Source: Pseudodesulfovibrio portus
GTDB taxonomy: Bacteria > Desulfobacterota > Desulfovibrionia > Desulfovibrionales > Desulfovibrionaceae
Reading direction: 5' to 3'
DNA length: 64,000 nucleotides
NCBI RefSeq assembly: GCF_026000375.1
Contig: NZ_AP026708.1
Coordinates: forward strand, 3,136,001-3,200,000
Position 1 is the first letter of the stretch; each line of letters begins with the position of its first letter. The notes beneath the pieces are model-generated. The model was not told where the DNA came from. It saw only the letters and a list, made by a program, of their open reading frames with translations, and ran no database searches. The translations under genes were made by a program, and so were the position numbers. This document shows, one piece after another, positions 47,018 to 54,741 of the stretch.

Positions 47018-47338
47018 CTATGCTCCCAGGATTCGTTTCTCAAGCAGCGACAATATGTCCCTGCGCCCGTCGGCAACACAGAAGACGTGCACAGTTTCGC
47101 TCTCGATCTCGTAGATAATCCTGTAGGGCTTGTAATAGATCTCACGGATGTTCTTGATGCCCAACGCACTGAGCTCCTTTACGGGAGCACCACGGTTCGG
47201 CAGGTTCGCGAGACTGAATATCGTGTGCTCCAGGTTGTCGAGTACGTGAATGGCTGCATCCCGTGAATCTTGTTCACGGATGTGTTGGATGATCTCTTCA
47301 ATATCCCTGACGGCGAAGGGAGCCAGGATAACTTTCAT
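47018..47338 (-). CDS. RelE/ParE-family toxin
   Basis: A 106-residue protein with the RelE/ParE layout: an N-terminal helical pair (FAVRDIEEIIQHIREQDSRD), LPNRGAPVKELSALGIKNIR, the YKPYRIIYEIE strand pair and VHVFCVADGRRDILSLLEKR. The GxKNIRE-YYKPYRIIY arrangement is closer to ParE/YoeB-type toxins acting on gyrase or mRNA, but the target cannot be told. It starts 3 bases after the antitoxin gene on the same strand, forming a standard antitoxin-toxin pair. Confidence 0.88.
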   Translation of the reverse strand: MKVILAPFAVRDIEEIIQHIREQDSRDAAIHVLDNLEHTIFSLANLPNRGAPVKELSALGIKNIREIYYKPYRIIYEIESETVHVFCVADGRRDILSLLEKRILGA

Positions 47339-47341
47339 GAG

Positions 47342-47605
47342 TTACAGGCCATCACGCATGCGGTTTAAAGCAGCGGAAGCCTCTTCGCCCTTTCCCTCGG
47401 CAATAGCAGATTTTCCCAAAGCTATAAGCTTGAGTAAGGCAAGTGTCTCCTGCGTCCTTTCAAACTCTTTTACGCTTTGGAGTACTGCCTTGGCCTCGCC
47501 GTTTTGAGTGATGACGTAACGTTGCTGTTCCGCAATGTCACTCAACATTTTCGAGGCGTTGGCTTTCAAGTAGCTGATGGGTTTTATCTGATCTGAAAGG
47601 TGCAT
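47342..47605 (-). CDS. Phd/YefM-family antitoxin
   Basis: An 87-residue protein. The start at 47605 (MHLSDQIKPISYLKANASKM) is set by AGGAGGA upstream. Residues 1-55 are the Phd/YefM DNA-binding fold (SYLKANASKMLSDI, QRYVITQNGEAKAVL). The remaining charged helical tail (KEFERTQETLALLKLIALGK) would wrap the toxin encoded 3 bases downstream. Antitoxin-first order and tight spacing are typical. It would also autoregulate the promoter, but no operator is obvious. Confidence 0.88.
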   Translation of the reverse strand: MHLSDQIKPISYLKANASKMLSDIAEQQRYVITQNGEAKAVLQSVKEFERTQETLALLKLIALGKSAIAEGKGEEASAALNRMRDGL

Positions 47606-47658
47606 GATGTCCTCCTCTTTTGTGCTCAGACCAAATATAGACTGAATATGGTCTGGGT

Positions 47659-48030
47659 TCAAGAGGTTTTCGAATGCCTTTTCAGCGACTCCAGCATGTC
47701 CAACGCCATGGCGAGTTCTTTTTTCGACCGCTCGGAGAGAATGATTTTGGCTATCAAGAGGGAGGGAGATTCCTTGGTTTGCACGTCAAGCGACTCGTCT
47801 GGGGCAACGTGCAACCCGTTGGCGGGGCCATATACGGATGAACCTGTTTTCAGCGGACAACTGTTCGTCTTTTGCAATGCAAGCGCCGAGACATGAAGAA
47901 AGGCTGACGCGGGCAATACCGTGGTCACCTTTGGCGAGAACACTATTATTCTCAAGGATACCACCTGAGCAAGGACGACCTCTGGGACCAGGTGGAAACC
48001 TGGTTTTCGTGAACCGGCTTTCGTTTTCAA
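47659..48030 (-). CDS. Hypothetical ORF, doubtful
   Basis: A 123-residue open frame. The C-terminal part (SPSLLIAKIILSERSKKELA, then MALDMLESLKRHSKTS) has convincing helical, charged composition, while the N-terminal half looks less protein-like. No ribosome site is clear. It could be the remains of an older gene upstream of the Phd/ParE pair. Confidence 0.3.
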   Translation of the reverse strand: MKTKAGSRKPGFHLVPEVVLAQVVSLRIIVFSPKVTTVLPASAFLHVSALALQKTNSCPLKTGSSVYGPANGLHVAPDESLDVQTKESPSLLIAKIILSERSKKELAMALDMLESLKRHSKTS

Positions 48031-48292
48031 ATCATGATGCGGGACTGCTTAAGTTTTCAGGTAGTCCCGCCCGAGTTTGGAGCCCTGGGCGTAAATGGCT
48101 GCGGACATGCCGGGAAAGGCGGAAAGAGTAGGGACCGCTGCACGATTGATCGGGGAGGTCTCCCGAAATCCGTCATGGTTTTCTGGTTCATACCCCGGAT
48201 TATGGTTGCTGAACGGAGCCTGGGGGTGCAAACTGCACAAGGGCCGCTCCCGTTGGGGGGCGGGTGCTATTATCCGACAAACGGGGGAGAGA

Positions 48293-48748
48293 ATGCCCAG
48301 CTTCGATGACATCGTGAATGAGCTTCAGGACAAGATCAATGAGGAAACCATCGAGGCCTATGGTCAGGCCGGGTTCGAGCGTTGGCGCAATCCGCCGCAC
48401 CGGGGAAAACCGGCCAAAGCCAATTACGAAGGCGCGTCCACCGGGAAGTGTGGCGACACCATCCGGATATTTCTGCACATAGAAGACGACAGGGTGCGTG
48501 ACGCAGGGTTCGCCACCGACGGCTGCGGCTCCAGCATGATCAGCGGCTCCATGGCTGCGGAGCTGGCCGTGGACAAGCCCTGCGAAGCGCTTGCCGCCAT
48601 CTCCGGGGAGACCGTCCTTGAAGGGTTGGGCGGGCCGGACTGCCTTCCCGTTGACGACCACCACTGCGCCTGGCTGGCGGCCAACGCCTTGCACGAGGCC
48701 GTGGGGGATTACTACAAACAGACCGCAGGCCGTGCGAAGGAAGGCTGA
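48293..48748 (+). CDS. NifU/IscU-like iron-sulfur scaffold protein
   Basis: A 151-residue protein. ATG 48293 follows GGGGGAGAGA; the longer frame upstream is not protein-like. The three cluster-binding cysteines are visible in order: GKCGDTIRIFLHIEDD, DGCGSSMISGSMAAEL and DDHHCAWLAANALHEA. It is therefore an IscU-type N-terminal scaffold rather than a full NifU (no [2Fe-2S] or C-terminal Nfu domain). It heads a four-gene cluster with a CGGC-domain protein, a NifX-like/permease fusion and a permease, which suggests handling of an Fe-S or molybdenum/iron cofactor, or a metal. Confidence 0.85.
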   Translation: MPSFDDIVNELQDKINEETIEAYGQAGFERWRNPPHRGKPAKANYEGASTGKCGDTIRIFLHIEDDRVRDAGFATDGCGSSMISGSMAAELAVDKPCEALAAISGETVLEGLGGPDCLPVDDHHCAWLAANALHEAVGDYYKQTAGRAKEG

Positions 48749-48839
48749 GGATCAAGAATTCGGAACGTTGGTGCGTCATCTTCGGGTGGCCGTACATTCG
48801 CAGGAATATTCGCCGGGCAGAACTGGCAAAGGAGTTGTC

Positions 48840-49286
48840 ATGAGCAATCCGGTCAAAATAGGCATTGTCATCTGCGATCGCTACCGGACATGCGCCGGGG
48901 GAAAATGTTTGCGGTCAATGCGGGAGCGCGCCGGCGCGTTTTCCATTTATGCGGACAAGGAAATCGAGCTAGTGGGCTATGCCACCTGCAACGGTTGTCC
49001 GGGCGGCAACGTGGAATATCTGGGCGACGAGATGGTCAAGAATGGCGTGGACGTCATTCACCTGGCCACGGGGTTGATCGTGGGATACCCGCCGTGCCCG
49101 TACATCGGGACGTTCAAATCGTTTCTGGAGAGCCGGTATGGCGTCGAGGTTGTTGTGGGCACCCACCCCATTCCGGAAAAATATCTGGACATGCACACGA
49201 AGCTCGGCACCTGGGAGGACCCGGAATGGCAGCCCGTGCTCGAAGCCGCGATGTCGGATGAGCCGATTCGCAAGGCATACGATTAG
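48840..49286 (+). CDS. CGGC-domain protein
   Basis: A 148-residue cytoplasmic protein starting at ATG 48840 behind AAGGAGTTGTC. It has conserved cysteines in CDRYRTCAGGKCLRSMRERA and in YATCNGCPGGNVEYLG, plus IHLATGLIVGYPPCPYI, the hallmarks of the CGGC family, a putative metal-binding group often near metal or anaerobic-metabolism genes. Function is not established for the family. It lies 91 bases after the scaffold gene and 80 before the NifX-permease fusion. Confidence 0.82.
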   Translation: MSNPVKIGIVICDRYRTCAGGKCLRSMRERAGAFSIYADKEIELVGYATCNGCPGGNVEYLGDEMVKNGVDVIHLATGLIVGYPPCPYIGTFKSFLESRYGVEVVVGTHPIPEKYLDMHTKLGTWEDPEWQPVLEAAMSDEPIRKAYD

Positions 49287-49366
49287 TCGGCTGAGGGTGA
49301 GATGCCGGAACTCCATTACTGCTGTCGAGATCGGCAGCGGTTTGTCGGGATAGACAGGAGGAATTC

Positions 49367-50149
49367 GTGAAAATCGCCGTTCCGAGCAACCGGCCCGGAC
49401 TGGACGGACAGGTGTCCAACCGGCTCGGCTCCGCCGCGTACCTGGTGATCGTGGATTCCGGCGACATGTCCTTCGAGCGCCTGGACTGTCCCTCGGGCGC
49501 GTCCGGGCCGGGGGCCGGCGTCGCGGTGTTGTCCCTGGCCGTGGAGTCCGGGGCCGGGGCGGTGCTGGTGGGACATGTTGCCCCGCACATTGCCGCGGCG
49601 CTGGAAAAGCAGGGCGTCGTGGTGGCCACGGGTGTGTCCGGCAGCGTGGCAGATGCCGTTGCGGATTATCTTGCGGCTGCGGAGGAAACCGGGGCTTCCG
49701 GTGGCTCAGGCACGGCGGAAGCTACGCCTGCCGATCCCTCCGGCCGGTGGGGCGAGGCCGCCAAAAAGGGTTTGCGGCAATTTTACGCCATGCTGCCGCG
49801 CCTGATCGGCGTCATTCTGCTGCTGGGCCTGTTGCAGGGATTCGTGAGCCGGGAAACTCTGTTTTCGCTGTTTGCGGGCGTGCCTTTCCTGGACGCCCTG
49901 TGGGGCGGGGTGTTGGGCAGCGTGATGGTCGGCAATCCCGTCAACAGCTACGTCATCGGCGAAAGTCTGCTCAAGGCGGGCGTGAGCCTGGCCGGGATTC
50001 TGGCCTTGATGATGGCTTGGGTTACCGTGGGGCTGATCCAGCTGCCGGTGGAAGCCGAGGCGCTCGGCAAGCGTTTCGCCGTGGTCCGCAATCTGGCCGG
50101 ATTCGTCATGGCCGTGTTGCTTTCCTTTGCCGTTGGACTGTGGTTGTGA
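49367..50149 (+). CDS. NifX/NifB-type cofactor-binding domain fused to a permease half
   Basis: A 260-residue protein starting at ATG 49367 behind AGGAGGAATTC. Residues 1-105 resemble the dinitrogenase iron-molybdenum cofactor (NifX/NafY, MTH1175-like) domain: MKIAVPSNRPGLDGQVSNRL and GAGAVLVGHVAPHIAAALEK. After a linker, residues about 140-260 have four membrane segments with VMVGNPVNSYVIGESLLKAG, characteristic of the DUF318/ArsP-like permease group. The partner half is the next gene, 7 bases on. A soluble metal-cofactor domain on a transporter suggests the cargo is a metal or cofactor. Confidence 0.8.
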   Translation: MKIAVPSNRPGLDGQVSNRLGSAAYLVIVDSGDMSFERLDCPSGASGPGAGVAVLSLAVESGAGAVLVGHVAPHIAAALEKQGVVVATGVSGSVADAVADYLAAAEETGASGGSGTAEATPADPSGRWGEAAKKGLRQFYAMLPRLIGVILLLGLLQGFVSRETLFSLFAGVPFLDALWGGVLGSVMVGNPVNSYVIGESLLKAGVSLAGILALMMAWVTVGLIQLPVEAEALGKRFAVVRNLAGFVMAVLLSFAVGLWL

Positions 50150-50156
50150 GGTGCGC

Positions 50157-50690
50157 ATGAGCCGGCCTGAGCCTTCCCGCAAATTGCTTGCCGCGTTCAA
50201 GCCGTGGTTTTTCCCCCTGGGTTGCGCCGCGCTCTACGGTCTGGCCTCCGTTTACGACCCCGAAAAAATGATCCTCTCCCTCCGCGCCGGGGGTCGGATA
50301 TTCCTGCAACTGGGGCTGCCGCTCTGCGTGGCCCTGACCATGATGATCCTGCTCAACCGCTTCCTGTCCCCGTCCCTGGCCTCCCGGCTCATGGGCCATC
50401 AGGCAGGGGCCAAGGGTGTGCTGCTCTCCACGCTGGCGGGCATCGTGTCCATGGGACCGATCTACGCCTGGTATCCCCTGTTCACGACCCTCAAGAAAAA
50501 GGGAGCGTCCTCTTTCTGCATCGCCAATTTCCTGTGCTGCCGTTCGGTCAAGCCCGTGCTGATACCGGTGCTGATCGGTTATTTCGGCTGGGAGCTGACC
50601 GGGCTATTCCTGTTCATGACCCTGACCGGGGCATTGCTCACCGCAACCTGCGTGGGTTTGCTCTGTCCTTTTGACGGGGACGGGTCATAA
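50157..50690 (+). CDS. Permease, DUF318/ArsP-like second half
   Basis: A 177-residue inner-membrane protein. ATG 50157 is preceded by TGAGGTGC; it overlaps nothing and lies 7 bases after the fusion gene. About five membrane helices are visible, with AGIVSMGPIYAWYPLFTTLK and a KKGASSFCIANFLCCRSVKP loop rich in Cys, which matches the conserved repeat of DUF318/ArsP permeases. Together with the C-terminal part of the preceding protein it would form a complete two-repeat permease split over two genes. Confidence 0.78.
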   Translation: MSRPEPSRKLLAAFKPWFFPLGCAALYGLASVYDPEKMILSLRAGGRIFLQLGLPLCVALTMMILLNRFLSPSLASRLMGHQAGAKGVLLSTLAGIVSMGPIYAWYPLFTTLKKKGASSFCIANFLCCRSVKPVLIPVLIGYFGWELTGLFLFMTLTGALLTATCVGLLCPFDGDGS

Positions 50691-50846
50691 CCTCTCAAAG
50701 CTTCCTCATGGAATTTAAGCATGCCTCAAGGCATGCCAAGGCCAAAAAAATCGGGAAGCCGCCGACCTTTTTCTAGGTGGTTCCGTCGGCTTTTATGGAG
50801 GAAATGGATAAGATACTTGCATGTTCGCTCCCCGAATTTTGTTTCC

Positions 50847-52112
50847 CTATTCAGAGCCGGTTACTGTCTTGGCGATTGTTTCTATAAATTTGCTGCCAAG
50901 CAATTCCGGAATGTACAATGATGGGAAATAGTAGGCCAAAGCATACGTCGGGAGCCCCACAGTCAAAGGAGCCCTATGGCTTGTGGATGTCACTAGGCCC
51001 AAATCCGTTAGCTTTCGAACTGTTCGCCGGGAAGTCGTTTCGCTCGTATTGAGGATGGACGGGACCTCGCCACGCTTCACGTTCCCCTGCATAAACAAGG
51101 CTCTCAACAAACGAGATGAAGATTGGGGCATTTCGTCTTTTGCTGAGCGTTCAGACACGAACCATTCGATCCGGCTTTCGATTTTTTCAAGTCGGAGTTG
51201 CTTTTTTATGAAGTTGATTTGATCGAGGCAAACTTCAAGGAAAAATTCACAGAAATCCGCAAGCCGTTCATTGAGATCTTCAGGGGTATCGTTGGGAGCC
51301 GGGTTAACAGAGAACAAGTTCATCATGTATTCGGTCTTGGCTCTGGAAAGTCCACGGGACAAAGACCATAGGTTGCCTTTGTTGATTCCTGCCCGCGCCA
51401 TGAATAAACCGGAGTGCAAGCGGCATACCCTGCCATTCCCATCGCGGAAGGGATGGAGCCATGTAAGCTGGTGGTGCGCGGAAGCCATGGCAATCAGGCG
51501 CTCATCGCCATGGACTTGGCGTGAGTCGTAATCCGTGGAAAATTGATCTATCTCCTGATGTAAATCCTTGTGGTTCGGGCCATGCGTCCCAGCATCTAAA
51601 TGAACGGCAACCTCCAGGTCTCGAAATTGCCCAGGTCTGACCTCTATGTCCGTGAATCCTCCTGCCTCATGGGTAAATTGATGCTCAGGAGGAAGGTGCG
51701 AATAAAACTCACCGTGGATTTGTTTTAGAAAAGCAGGAGCACTCACATTTTCGATGTCTCCATCCAAAACGAGTTTCATCAAAGCTCGTTCAGCTCGAAC
51801 ATGGGTACTGCAGAGTTCCTGGGCGTATCGCTCTTGAGCATTCTCGCTGAAATCATTTGCCAGAGCTTTCTCGATGTCTGGGATAAAGGTTTTGTGTCCC
51901 TCGATCAGGTTGCTATAGAACGAGTTCAGCAAACAGAGTTTGTTGCCAAGGACCATGGCCGTCCGAGGGGCTATCCGGCCCTCCAAAGAGGCCGAAGCCA
52001 TAATGACCTCTTGAGCGAGGTCTTTGAGCGGTCCTAAATATTTACCATAGGGCATGACCGGCTTCATGATATCCCTACCATTTTTGGCTGGTTGTTTGGC
52101 TGGTTTATTCAT
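50847..52112 (-). CDS. Fic-family AMP-transferase with winged-helix C-terminus
   Basis: A 421-residue protein. The Fic active site HPFRDGNGRVCR is complete, near residue 219, and an inhibitory motif of the (S/T)xxxE(G/N) class is present N-terminally (YSNLIEGHKT), so it is self-restrained (class II). The C-terminal region (LNTSETTSRRTVRKLTDLGL) is a winged-helix DNA-binding segment. Fic proteins of this design often modify other proteins by AMPylation and may autoregulate. The start is uncertain: the ATG at 52112 or MKPVMPYGKYL 45 bases in. Confidence 0.9.
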   Translation of the reverse strand: MNKPAKQPAKNGRDIMKPVMPYGKYLGPLKDLAQEVIMASASLEGRIAPRTAMVLGNKLCLLNSFYSNLIEGHKTFIPDIEKALANDFSENAQERYAQELCSTHVRAERALMKLVLDGDIENVSAPAFLKQIHGEFYSHLPPEHQFTHEAGGFTDIEVRPGQFRDLEVAVHLDAGTHGPNHKDLHQEIDQFSTDYDSRQVHGDERLIAMASAHHQLTWLHPFRDGNGRVCRLHSGLFMARAGINKGNLWSLSRGLSRAKTEYMMNLFSVNPAPNDTPEDLNERLADFCEFFLEVCLDQINFIKKQLRLEKIESRIEWFVSERSAKDEMPQSSSRLLRALFMQGNVKRGEVPSILNTSETTSRRTVRKLTDLGLVTSTSHRAPLTVGLPTYALAYYFPSLYIPELLGSKFIETIAKTVTGSE

Positions 52113-52214
52113 TTACCCATGTATCTGACTATACAGTTATTTTTTTTGAAGTCAAACTAGGAGAAAAAGGTAAAGTGGCTGGTTGTTTGACTGGTTTCCT
52201 CTGCGCATAAAATC

Positions 52215-52795
52215 AGCCCGGTGTTCCGGTTCGTCCTGTCGTAGTGTCACCCGTCCTGTCGTCCTGTCGCCCGGTCGGATGATCGGGCGAATGTTCGCCC
52301 GATGTTCCGGTGTTCCGGGCGATTGCTCGGGCGAAATTGAGCCAAGGCGGACCGACCCAAGCCAAGGTGAGCCATGGTATCCCCATAGTGTCACGGTCAA
52401 CCGCCTTGATATGCTCAAGTATCACGTCAGGCTGTGATCAGGCGGACATTTTCTGGAAAAACATTATTCAGGTTTGACGGGAGGTGTTGGAGGGCTTGGG
52501 CGGGGTGGAGTGAAGTTTACAGATCACTCGAAGTGAGACCGGCAGGGGAGTAACACGCTCAAGGGCCAGATCTAAACCATAGAAGATCGCCCAGGGGAAA
52601 AAGAAAGGGACCGCCAGCAAGCGGTCCCTTAGTGGGGTGAACGTGGTGTAGCACGTTCATTCGTTTTGTCCCAAACAAGTTCATTGAGATTTTCAAAATA
52701 TCCCATTCGCCCTCCGCAGTCCAGAGCACAAAAAGGCTGCCGTTTGCGTGGCAGCCTCTTTGTTCCAGTGTAGGGTTTTGCAATACTCTTAATTA
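52215..52795. repeat. Dispersed non-coding element, copy 2
   Basis: This copy matches 26970-27600 in order and orientation: CGTAGTGTCACCCGTCCTGT at the left, GTGAGACCGGCAGGGGAGTA and AGAAGATCGCCCAGGGGAAA in the centre, and two hairpins at the right. AAGGGACCGC (52605-52614) pairs exactly with GCGGTCCCTT (52621-52630) and, on the minus strand, runs into TTTCTTTTT. AGGCTGCC (52735-52742) pairs with GGCAGCCT (52751-52758). A minus-strand frame starting MGYFENLNE at 52707, behind GGAGGG, stops after 16 codons, unlike copy 1. Confidence 0.75.
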
Positions 52796-52847
52796 TCATG
52801 CTTGCGCATGGGGTTCAGCATCTGCGCATACAAAAGAACAAGCCCCA

Positions 52848-52876
52848 TTGACACATGCTTTAAAAGATAATATAGT
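52848..52876 (+). promoter_or_regulatory. Sigma-70 promoter of HipBA module 2
   Basis: TTGACA (52848-52853), exactly 17 bases, then TATAGT (52871-52876). Transcription would start near 52883, about 20 bases before hipB. This is the clearest house-keeping promoter in the accessory region. Confidence 0.8.
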
Positions 52877-52903
52877 ATCCTTAAAATGATTAAAGGTGAA
52901 TTT

Positions 52904-53206
52904 ATGATTAATATATTATCTGTTGATGACGTGCAAGTCAGTTTAGCAAAACGACTGCGCCGTGTTCGATTGGATGCCAATCTCACCCAACACGGATTGG
53001 CCGAACGTGCAGGTGTCAGCCTGGGAAGTTTGAAAAGGTTCGAGAGGGAAGGCGAAATATCCCTGAAGAGTTTAGTCAAGCTTGCCTTTGCACTGAGGTG
53101 GGAAGATGACTTTGAAAAACTATTTCAGCCAAGAGAAAAGGCTTCGCTCGACACCCTCCTTGAACAAACGCTTCCAAAAACTCGCCAGAGAGGGCGCAAA
53201 TCATGA
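52904..53206 (+). CDS. hipB: HipB-like antitoxin (module 2)
   Basis: A 100-residue XRE-family DNA-binding protein. ATG 52904 (MINILSVDDVQVSL) is favoured because AAAGGTG lies 8 bases upstream; ATG 52886 would add six residues and have almost no leader. The helix-turn-helix is RLRRVRLDANLTQHGLAERA, then VSLGSLKRFEREGEISLKSL. A charged C-terminal part (KASLDTLLEQTLPKTRQRGR) may bind the toxin. It overlaps hipA by four bases (ATGA), so the two are translationally coupled. Confidence 0.85.
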   Translation: MINILSVDDVQVSLAKRLRRVRLDANLTQHGLAERAGVSLGSLKRFEREGEISLKSLVKLAFALRWEDDFEKLFQPREKASLDTLLEQTLPKTRQRGRKS

Positions 53207-54462
53207 GCAAATGTGTAAATCATATTCAGCTGTTGACAGTTTATCTTGATTTCAATGAGCCCGTGCGAATTGGGCGTTTAGCCTATGTGAACAGAGAGAT
53301 TGTCTTCGAGTTCGATAAAAATTTCCCTGTGGACGAGCTTAATATATCCCCCTTCCATTTGAAGCCTTCCTTGACTGGAGGCATCATCAAAGGCCCTGAG
53401 CGGCTCTTTGAAGGCTTACACGGTGTTTTCAACGACAGTCTGCCTGATGGTTGGGGAAGGCTCCTAATGGACCGTACGCTGAGCAGACTCGACATACGCC
53501 CTGGGCAGGTGACTCCTCTTGATAGGCTCGCATGGGTCGGCTCCAGAGGAATGGGGGCGCTCGTCTACAAGCCGGAGCACCCCAATCTGTCGGAATACGA
53601 TGACAACGGCAATATCAATCTTGATGAGATGGCAGAGGCCGTCAAACTCGTCTTGGAGGATAGCCCCGAGGCTGTGTTCAAGGAGCTGCTTAAGGTCGGA
53701 GGTTCACCTGGTGGAGCACGGCCAAAAGCGCTGGTTGGACTTTCTCCTGACGGAAGGACCATGATTCATGGTGAAGATCAACTTGATGAAGGGTACGAAT
53801 ACTGGCTGGTCAAATTCTGCGGCGTAGACGATTCTCCCGAAACAGGGTTGATTGAAAAAGCCTATGCAGACATGGCCGTCGTCGCTGGAATCGATATGCC
53901 GGAAACACGAGTGTTCCCATCAAACAATGGTCCTGGCTATTTTGGGATCAAGCGTTTTGACCGAGGCGCTGACGGTCGCAAGCACATGCATACGGCTTGC
54001 GGGCTTCTCAACGCCGACTTCCGTTTGCCCAGTATCGGATATGAAGATTTGCTAAAAGCGACATCTGCTTTGACCCGTCACCAAGAAGATGTGAACCAGA
54101 TGTTTCTTCGTATGGTTTTCAACGTATTCGCTCACAATAGGGATGATCATACCAAAAATCACGCATTCCTCATGGATGAGACTGGCGAATGGAGGCTCTC
54201 TCCTGCTTACGACATGGTCTTCTCAGATGGTCCTGGCGGTGAGCACGCATTGGATGTTGGTGGTGAAGGACGTAATCCCGGAATAGATGACATCCGCCGC
54301 GTTGGGAAAAACCTCAAATTGGGCAAGAAGGTTGTTGAAGGGGCTATATCTCAAGTGAGGGCCGCTGTAGATCTTTGGCCGAGTTTCGCAGGCGGCAACG
54401 GTGTCTCTGAGAAAACGATTCAAGCAATTTCTTCGGAGATTCATAAACAGAACAAAGGTTAA
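53203..54462 (+). CDS. hipA: HipA-like serine/threonine kinase toxin (module 2)
   Basis: A 419-residue HipA-family protein. It has the N-terminal segment NDSLPDGWGRLLMDRTLSRL, the Gly-rich loop GGSPGGARPKA (about residue 165), the catalytic loop HNRDDHTKNHAF (about 310) and AYDMVFS with metal-binding Asp. It differs clearly from the module 1 HipA (kinase motifs shared, most other residues not), so the two modules were acquired independently rather than by duplication. It overlaps hipB by four bases. Confidence 0.9.
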   Translation: MSKCVNHIQLLTVYLDFNEPVRIGRLAYVNREIVFEFDKNFPVDELNISPFHLKPSLTGGIIKGPERLFEGLHGVFNDSLPDGWGRLLMDRTLSRLDIRPGQVTPLDRLAWVGSRGMGALVYKPEHPNLSEYDDNGNINLDEMAEAVKLVLEDSPEAVFKELLKVGGSPGGARPKALVGLSPDGRTMIHGEDQLDEGYEYWLVKFCGVDDSPETGLIEKAYADMAVVAGIDMPETRVFPSNNGPGYFGIKRFDRGADGRKHMHTACGLLNADFRLPSIGYEDLLKATSALTRHQEDVNQMFLRMVFNVFAHNRDDHTKNHAFLMDETGEWRLSPAYDMVFSDGPGGEHALDVGGEGRNPGIDDIRRVGKNLKLGKKVVEGAISQVRAAVDLWPSFAGGNGVSEKTIQAISSEIHKQNKG

Positions 54463-54607
54463 AATTTCGATTTTTTCTTCAGCAGGTTCGCATTTGTTGT
54501 GAGTTGGCGGCATGAAGGGGGCGGGGCAGAGGTGGCATAGTCTAAATTGGGTAAAAATCTTGACATGGGATATTGATTTACCATTCTTTATAGTGGTTTA
54601 TTGGGTA

Positions 54608-54652
54608 TTAATTCAGACCTTTATTAATTCAGACCTTAATTAATTCGGACCC
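54608..54652 (+). repeat. Three tandem 16-bp repeats
   Basis: TTAATTCAGACCT occurs at 54608 and 54624, and TTAATTCGGACC at 54640, exactly 16 bases apart. They lie between hipA and the nucleotidyltransferase gene, directly before a terminator. They could be operator sites or a small slippage expansion. Confidence 0.75.
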
Positions 54653-54674
54653 CCTTAGAAATGGGGGGATTGCC

Positions 54675-54700
54675 AGCCCACCTTTGAGTGGGTTTTTTTT
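54675..54700 (+). terminator. Rho-independent terminator after HipBA module 2
   Basis: AGCCCAC (54675-54681) pairs with GTGGGTT (54688-54694), followed by a run of T. Confidence 0.8.
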
Positions 54701-54741
54701 GTGCGCTGTACTTCATTTTTAAATTGAATTATAGTGAACGT

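Noticed and set aside
46813-47169. Minus-strand frame of 118 codons after the ParE toxin
   Set aside because: Its first half is a shadow of the toxin gene. The second half (NLAAWKYDTLQILSAARRLI) has some protein character but no start of its own, so at most it is a remnant.
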